This document shows positions 30,946-34,358 of a stretch of DNA of 34,358 bases, in pieces. Location: the NCBI GenBank assembly GCA_050694055.1, contig JBOGWX010000039.1, positions 1 to 34,358 of the forward strand, read 5' to 3'. The position numbers and the translations under genes are program-made. The first letter of the stretch is position 1. Each line of letters opens with the position of its first letter. Origin of the DNA: WHSV01 sp050694055. GTDB lineage: Bacteria > Actinomycetota > CADDZG01 > WHSQ01. The notes beneath the pieces were generated by a model. It saw only the letters and a program-made list of their open reading frames with translations. It was not told the origin of the DNA and ran no database searches.

Positions 30946-31078
30946 TGGCCGCTGGTGGTGCCGTAGGAGCACGAGGTCGGGCTCACCGCGACAACCTATC
31001 GCTCACGACGTCCCGGTTGCATTCATGCCGATGAGAGATTCAGGAGATGACGGATTCGAGAAAGGGGAGTGTGCCTCG

Positions 31079-31333
31079 ATGACTCAGCCGATCACCATGT
31101 ACACCACCGCATGGTGCGGCTACTGTCGCCGCCTCGAGCGCCAGATGCACGAGGCGGGCATCGCCTTTCGCAAGGTCGACATCGAGGCGCAGGAGCATTT
31201 CGGCGATCGTATCGAGGCCCGGACGGGGGGCCAACGTACGGTTCCGACGCTCGAGATCGAGGGTGAGCTGTACGTGAACCCCTCGATCACCCAGGTCCGC
31301 AGGGCCCTCGCCGGCGCCCCTCGGGGGAATTAA
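31079..31333 (+). CDS. mrx1: Mycoredoxin (glutaredoxin family)
   Basis: 84-aa glutaredoxin fold with the mycoredoxin active site CGYC (C13, C16) in YTTAWCGYCRRL and cis-proline in TVPTLEI. Mycoredoxins reduce mycothiol mixed disulfides on proteins, so mycothiol synthesis elsewhere in the genome is expected. ATG 31079 with GGGGAG 9 nt upstream; the open frame extends 18 codons further without homology. A SigH/SigR-like promoter lies upstream, and a sulfur-transfer activating enzyme downstream. Confidence 0.92.
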   Translation: MTQPITMYTTAWCGYCRRLERQMHEAGIAFRKVDIEAQEHFGDRIEARTGGQRTVPTLEIEGELYVNPSITQVRRALAGAPRGN

Positions 31334-31405
31334 CGCCCCTTTCCACTGTTGTAAGGTTAAAAAGCGGTCGCCGACCAGATCGCGCCGCGGTAGAAAGAAA
31401 GGGTA

Positions 31406-32521
31406 ATGGCCAACTTTCGCGACCTCCTGAAGAAGGTCAAGTCCGAGATATCAGAGGTCACCCCCGAAGAGGTCGACGAGCGACTGAGGCGGGGTGACAG
31501 GTTCCTCCTGCTCGACGTACGTGAGAACGAGGAGGTCGAGCACGGCATCGTGCCCGGCGCCCACCACGTGACCCGAGGCCACCTCGAGAGCCGGGTCGAG
31601 GACGTCTTGCCCGACAAGGGCGCCGAGGTGGTCGTCTACTGCGCCGGTGGCGTAAGGAGCGCGTTCGCCACCAAGACGCTCGAGGAGCTCGGGTACGGCA
31701 ACGTGTCCTCGATGTCGGGCGGCTTCACCCGCTGGAAGGACCTCGGGCTCGACTTCACGATGCCCAGGATGCTGGACGCCTCGCAGCGCGACCGCTACTC
31801 GCGCCACCTGGTTCTTCCCGAGGTCGGCGAACGGGGCCAGGTCAAGTTGCTCGATTCCAAGGTGCTGTCGATCGGAGCCGGGGGCCTCGGCTCTCCTGCG
31901 CTCCTCTATCTCGCGGCCGCCGGTGTCGGCACGATCGGGATCGTCGACGCCGACGTGGTCGAGGCGAGCAACCTCCAGCGTCAGATCGTTCACTCGACCG
32001 ACACCATCGGAATGAGCAAGGCCGAGTCGGCGCGCGAAGCGCTCACCAAGCTGAATCCCGACGTCAAGGTCGAGGTTCATCCCTTCCGCATCGACGAGTC
32101 GAACGCCTCGGAGCTGATCGGTCAGTACGACGTCGTGGTCGACGGCTGCGACAACTTCGAGACGCGCTACGTCGTGAACGACGCCGCCGTCGAGCTGCGC
32201 AAGCCGGTAGTGCACGGTTCGATCTTCCGCTTCGAAGGTATGGCGTCGACGTTCATTCCCTACGAGGGTCCGTGCTACCGCTGCCTGTTCCCCGAGGCTC
32301 CGCCTCCGGAACTGGCCCCCACTTGAAGCGAGGCAGGCGTCCTGGGCGTGCTCCCGGGCATCGTAGGTAGCCTTCAGGCGAACGAGGCACTGAAGCTGAT
32401 AGCGGGATACGGCGAGCCGTTGGTGGGCAGGCTGCTCACCTTCGACGCGGCGTCGACGACCTTCCAGGAGGTCAAGGTGCGACGCGATCCGCACTGCCCC
32501 GTTTGCGGCGACGGTAAATAG
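31406..32521 (+). CDS. Rhodanese-MoeB/ThiF (E1-like) fusion with in-frame TGA: candidate selenoprotein
   Basis: 371 residues if TGA 32324-32326 is read as an amino acid (position 307); otherwise 306 aa. Residues ~17-115 are a rhodanese domain with active cysteine C79 (VYCAGGVRSA). Residues ~125-371 are an E1-like adenylating domain: ATP loop GAGGLGSP (157-164), DADVVEASNLQRQ, DGCDNFETRY and zinc pair CYRC (C290/C293). The TGA lies in PPPELAPT-TGA-SEAGVLG, where homologues have a conserved cysteine. Family sequence continues in frame (VLGVLPGIVGS, LLTFDA) and supplies the second zinc pair CPVC (C364/C367) before TAG at 32519. Members activate ThiS/MoaD/CysO-like sulfur carriers. Alternatives are nonsense mutation or a sequencing error of TGC. 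ATG with AAAGGG upstream. Confidence 0.85.
32324..32358 (+). promoter_or_regulatory. In-frame TGA with candidate bacterial SECIS hairpin
   Basis: After TGA (32324-32326) a 14-nt spacer leads to the stem CCTGGG (32341-32346) / CCCGGG (32353-32358) with loop CGTGCT. The G at loop position 2 and 20 nt from UGA to the loop fit the general bacterial SECIS pattern. The same bases encode the conserved VLGVLPG, so a chance hairpin in GC-rich coding sequence is possible. Confidence 0.5.
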
Positions 32522-32532
32522 ACCTTTCCGGC

Positions 32533-33018
32533 ATGAAGATCGCGGTGATCGCCGATACGCACACGCGCGGGATGAGCCGCACGGTTCCCATGGGGGCCTG
32601 GCCCTATCTAGAGTCCGCCGATCACATCCTGCACGCCGGGGATGTCGTCGATCCCGGCGTGCTCGACGAGCTGAAGGCACTGGCGCCGCTTACCGTGGTG
32701 ATGGGCAACTGCGACGCGGGGGACGTGCGTGACTGGGGTGCGACGGACACTGCCGAAGTGGAGCTGGGCGGCATCAGAATCGGAATGGTGCATGACGCGG
32801 GATTGAACCCGGGGAGACGCACTCGCATGCGCAGGCGGTTCCCGGAAGCGCGCGTCGTCATCTTCGGTCACTCGCATATGCCCTTCAACGAGGATCTCGA
32901 CGGCCTCCTGCTGTTCAACCCGGGAAGCCCGACGTGGAAGCGCAAGGCCCCCTTTACCTCGATGGGCTTGCTATGGATCGATGACGGCGAGGTGGAAGGG
33001 GAGATCTTCCCCGTCTAA
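32533..33018 (+). CDS. YfcE/MJ0936-type metallophosphoesterase
   Basis: 161-aa calcineurin-like phosphoesterase with the full metal site: ADTH (D8, H10), AGDVVD, MGNCD, MVHDAG and GHSHMP. Small stand-alone YfcE-like enzymes hydrolyse phosphodiesters such as cyclic nucleotides in vitro; the physiological substrate is unknown. ATG 32533 lies 11 bp after the TAG that ends the full-length rhodanese-MoeB frame, consistent with that longer frame being the real gene. The stop overlaps the stop of the convergent DUF2342-like gene. Confidence 0.9.
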   Translation: MKIAVIADTHTRGMSRTVPMGAWPYLESADHILHAGDVVDPGVLDELKALAPLTVVMGNCDAGDVRDWGATDTAEVELGGIRIGMVHDAGLNPGRRTRMRRRFPEARVVIFGHSHMPFNEDLDGLLLFNPGSPTWKRKAPFTSMGLLWIDDGEVEGEIFPV

Positions 33019-34208
33019 GGGATCCCATCATCGAGGGCCCGTTCCATCCACTGGAAGGGGTCTCTGATCTCCTCGGACGACGGAAGGTTGTCGGGCGCGT
33101 CCCATACCTTGTTGAGCGCGCCGAGGCCCTTGATCTTCACCACCGCGGCGCAGAAGGTCTCGCCCTTGGTCTCCAACGCCCGGTCGAAGGAGATGCCGAG
33201 AATGCTCGACAGCGCGGCCTGGCCCTCGCTGGGCGATGCACGATGGCGCGCCATGCCCTCGTCTATGCGCGCGGCATCATCGACGACCTCCGCCATGATC
33301 GCCTCGGCCGCGTGCGCGCCGTAGCCCTCGAACAACGCGGTGAAAGCGCGCACCCTGTCGAGCGCGCGGCTGTGGCGTTCGCTCTGAATCACGGGCAGAG
33401 CGTCGGAGGGAGAGTTCTCGGCGAGAGCTTCCACGCCCTTGGTCTGAAGATCCACCATGCGCCGCTCGAGATCGCCGACGTCCAGTTCGATCGAGTCGAC
33501 GAGATCGGTCAACAGACTGCGTGCATAGCGCGCCAGCCACGGGACCGAGGACATAATGAGGTGTCGCGATGCTTCCTGCGTTGCGAGCCACTTGCGGAAC
33601 GCGAGCTCGTCGAATCCGTAGTCGCGTGCCACGACATCGATGTTTCCGAGAACGAAGAACAGTTGCCCGGAGTCGTCGCGCGGGATGGGGTAGTAGTAGC
33701 GCGTAAGCGTCTCGGTCGAGAGCCCGCCGAGCAGCTGACCCGCCTGGAGGCCGAGCAACAAGGGGCCTACCTGCCCCATGGCGGCGGCCATCGGGTGGGT
33801 TCCGCCCGCGGGGGTTTCCCCCTCCATGCCCGGCATCCCACCGAGCTCACCCATCTTGCCGAGCTCCCCCGTGAAGCGCTCGGCGAGCCGGTCGAGCAGC
33901 CACTTCCATGCCCCGAGAGTCGAATCGACCCACCACGGCCGGTTGACGACCTCGGTCCGCATGGGCTCGTCGAGCGACAGACGCGTGTAGCCGGACAGCA
34001 GGAGCTCGGCATCGTGCACCGCGTCACCGAAGGACTGGCCGATCTCCCGGGTCGGTCGTGGCTCCGCACCGGCCTGCGCTGCGACCGCGCCGCCGACCTG
34101 GCGGGCGACCTCCGTGTTGATGGGCCCCTCGCTCGACGAGAGAAGCTTCTGTAGCTCCCGGAAGAGCGGTATGTCCCCGGGTATGTCTCCGAAGGGTTGC
34201 TGTGACAT
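33015..34208 (-). CDS. DUF2342-like putative zinc-dependent protease/hydrolase family protein
   Basis: 397 aa, resembling the actinobacterial families named 'zinc-dependent metalloprotease' or 'putative hydrolase', some of which are linked to F420 genes. Seen: SEGPINTEVARQVGGAVAA, NRPWWVDSTLGAWKWLLDRLA, a Gly/Met-rich low-complexity linker (~115-140), QVGPLLLGLQAGQLLGGLS, WLATQEASRH in place of an HExxH-like stretch, and FTALFEGYGAH. The first family motif reads QExxR here, so classical zinc chemistry is doubtful. ATG at 34208. Overlaps tail-to-tail with the phosphoesterase gene. Function unknown. Confidence 0.8.
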   Translation of the reverse strand: MSQQPFGDIPGDIPLFRELQKLLSSSEGPINTEVARQVGGAVAAQAGAEPRPTREIGQSFGDAVHDAELLLSGYTRLSLDEPMRTEVVNRPWWVDSTLGAWKWLLDRLAERFTGELGKMGELGGMPGMEGETPAGGTHPMAAAMGQVGPLLLGLQAGQLLGGLSTETLTRYYYPIPRDDSGQLFFVLGNIDVVARDYGFDELAFRKWLATQEASRHLIMSSVPWLARYARSLLTDLVDSIELDVGDLERRMVDLQTKGVEALAENSPSDALPVIQSERHSRALDRVRAFTALFEGYGAHAAEAIMAEVVDDAARIDEGMARHRASPSEGQAALSSILGISFDRALETKGETFCAAVVKIKGLGALNKVWDAPDNLPSSEEIRDPFQWMERALDDGIP

Positions 34209-34264
34209 AACCCCATCGTCGCGCAGTACGCTCCCAATTCAGGCTCTCCTGACATCGATGTAGG

Positions 34265-34358
34265 TCAAACCGCGGCCATTTCGTGAGGTAGACGCAACTC
34301 GACAGGCCCGCACGCGAGCATCACGAGCGCGATCGCGGCCTCAGCGGAATGGAACCCG
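34265..34358 (-). CDS. C-terminal fragment of a gene running off the window
   Basis: About 30 residues, ending at TGA (34265-34267) and open to the window edge. The segment contains SAEAAIALVMLACGPVEL. It vaguely recalls the last helix of Gfo/Idh/MocA-type oxidoreductases, but this is too little to assign a family. It would be upstream of and codirectional with the DUF2342-like gene. Confidence 0.35.
   Translation of the reverse strand, partial: GFHSAEAAIALVMLACGPVELRLPHEMAAV

Noticed and set aside
31406..32326. Short 306-aa version of the rhodanese-MoeB protein as the complete product
   Set aside because: It would lose the conserved cysteine, the second zinc CxxC and the C-terminal strands, while the following frame is fully conserved and undamaged.
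31451..32680. A 409-codon open frame on the minus strand across the rhodanese-MoeB gene
   Set aside because: Composition is that of a GC-rich antisense shadow; the plus strand has clear rhodanese and E1 motifs and the minus reading has none.
1..34358. Global reassignment of TGA as a sense codon
   Set aside because: Several genes with intact C-termini end in TGA, including tldD, tldE, the ThDP enzyme and the ABC exporter.

Overview
The window is high-GC bacterial chromosome, almost certainly from an actinomycetote. Four genes point there: a WhiB-type Fe-S regulator, a mycoredoxin (CGYC), an F420/luciferase-type oxidoreductase and a DUF2342-type protein. The separate KorA/KorB pair with a 7Fe ferredoxin fits too. 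GTG starts, stop/start overlaps and likely leaderless transcripts are frequent. I see no rRNA, tRNA, CRISPR array, insertion sequence or phage gene. It reads as core chromosome, possibly from an uncultivated lineage.

Layout. 1-2.2 kb: a trans-sulfuration PLP enzyme and a divergent short-chain dehydrogenase. 2.2-7.8 kb: a 7Fe ferredoxin, a small SH3-like protein, 2-oxoacid:ferredoxin oxidoreductase korA-korB, a small acidic protein and a ThDP enzyme carrying a recent 57-bp in-frame duplication. 7.9-12 kb: a PolX-like PHP protein divergent from tldD-tldE, a small membrane protein and an ErpA-type Fe-S carrier. 12.4-16.8 kb: a SAM-I riboswitch with terminator controlling two adjacent MetE-core proteins, only one of which keeps the zinc site; then a TPP riboswitch controlling an NCS1 (CytX-like) transporter, followed by a zinc-ribbon protein and a receiver-domain protein.

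16.9-24.5 kb: whiB, a Lys/Arg-rich histone-H1-like protein, a convergent glutamate formimidoyltransferase-like gene, a DUF302-PucR regulator pair, an alkaline-phosphatase-superfamily phosphodiesterase, and a malyl-CoA-lyase-like gene followed by an acyl-CoA dehydrogenase. 24.6-27.8 kb: an unrecognised cluster made of a structured leader, a 53-aa protein with sixteen consecutive arginines, a strong hairpin, an ABC exporter and an overlapping Ser/Thr kinase. 27.8-34.4 kb: a CBS-pair protein, an LLM oxidoreductase, a TatA-like protein fused to a zinc ribbon, a zinc alcohol dehydrogenase, a mycoredoxin behind a SigH/SigR-like promoter, a rhodanese-MoeB fusion, a YfcE-type phosphoesterase, a DUF2342-like protein and the tail of one more gene.

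The most striking observation is in the rhodanese-MoeB gene (31406-32521). An in-frame TGA stands exactly where E1-like MoeB/ThiF/Uba4 proteins have their conserved cysteine. The frame stays open beyond it with perfect family homology and completes a CxxC...CxxC zinc site. A hairpin resembling a bacterial SECIS lies just downstream. A selenocysteine-containing sulfur-transfer activating enzyme is the best explanation, with nonsense mutation or sequencing error as alternatives. The second candidate for something new is the poly-arginine/exporter/kinase cluster.
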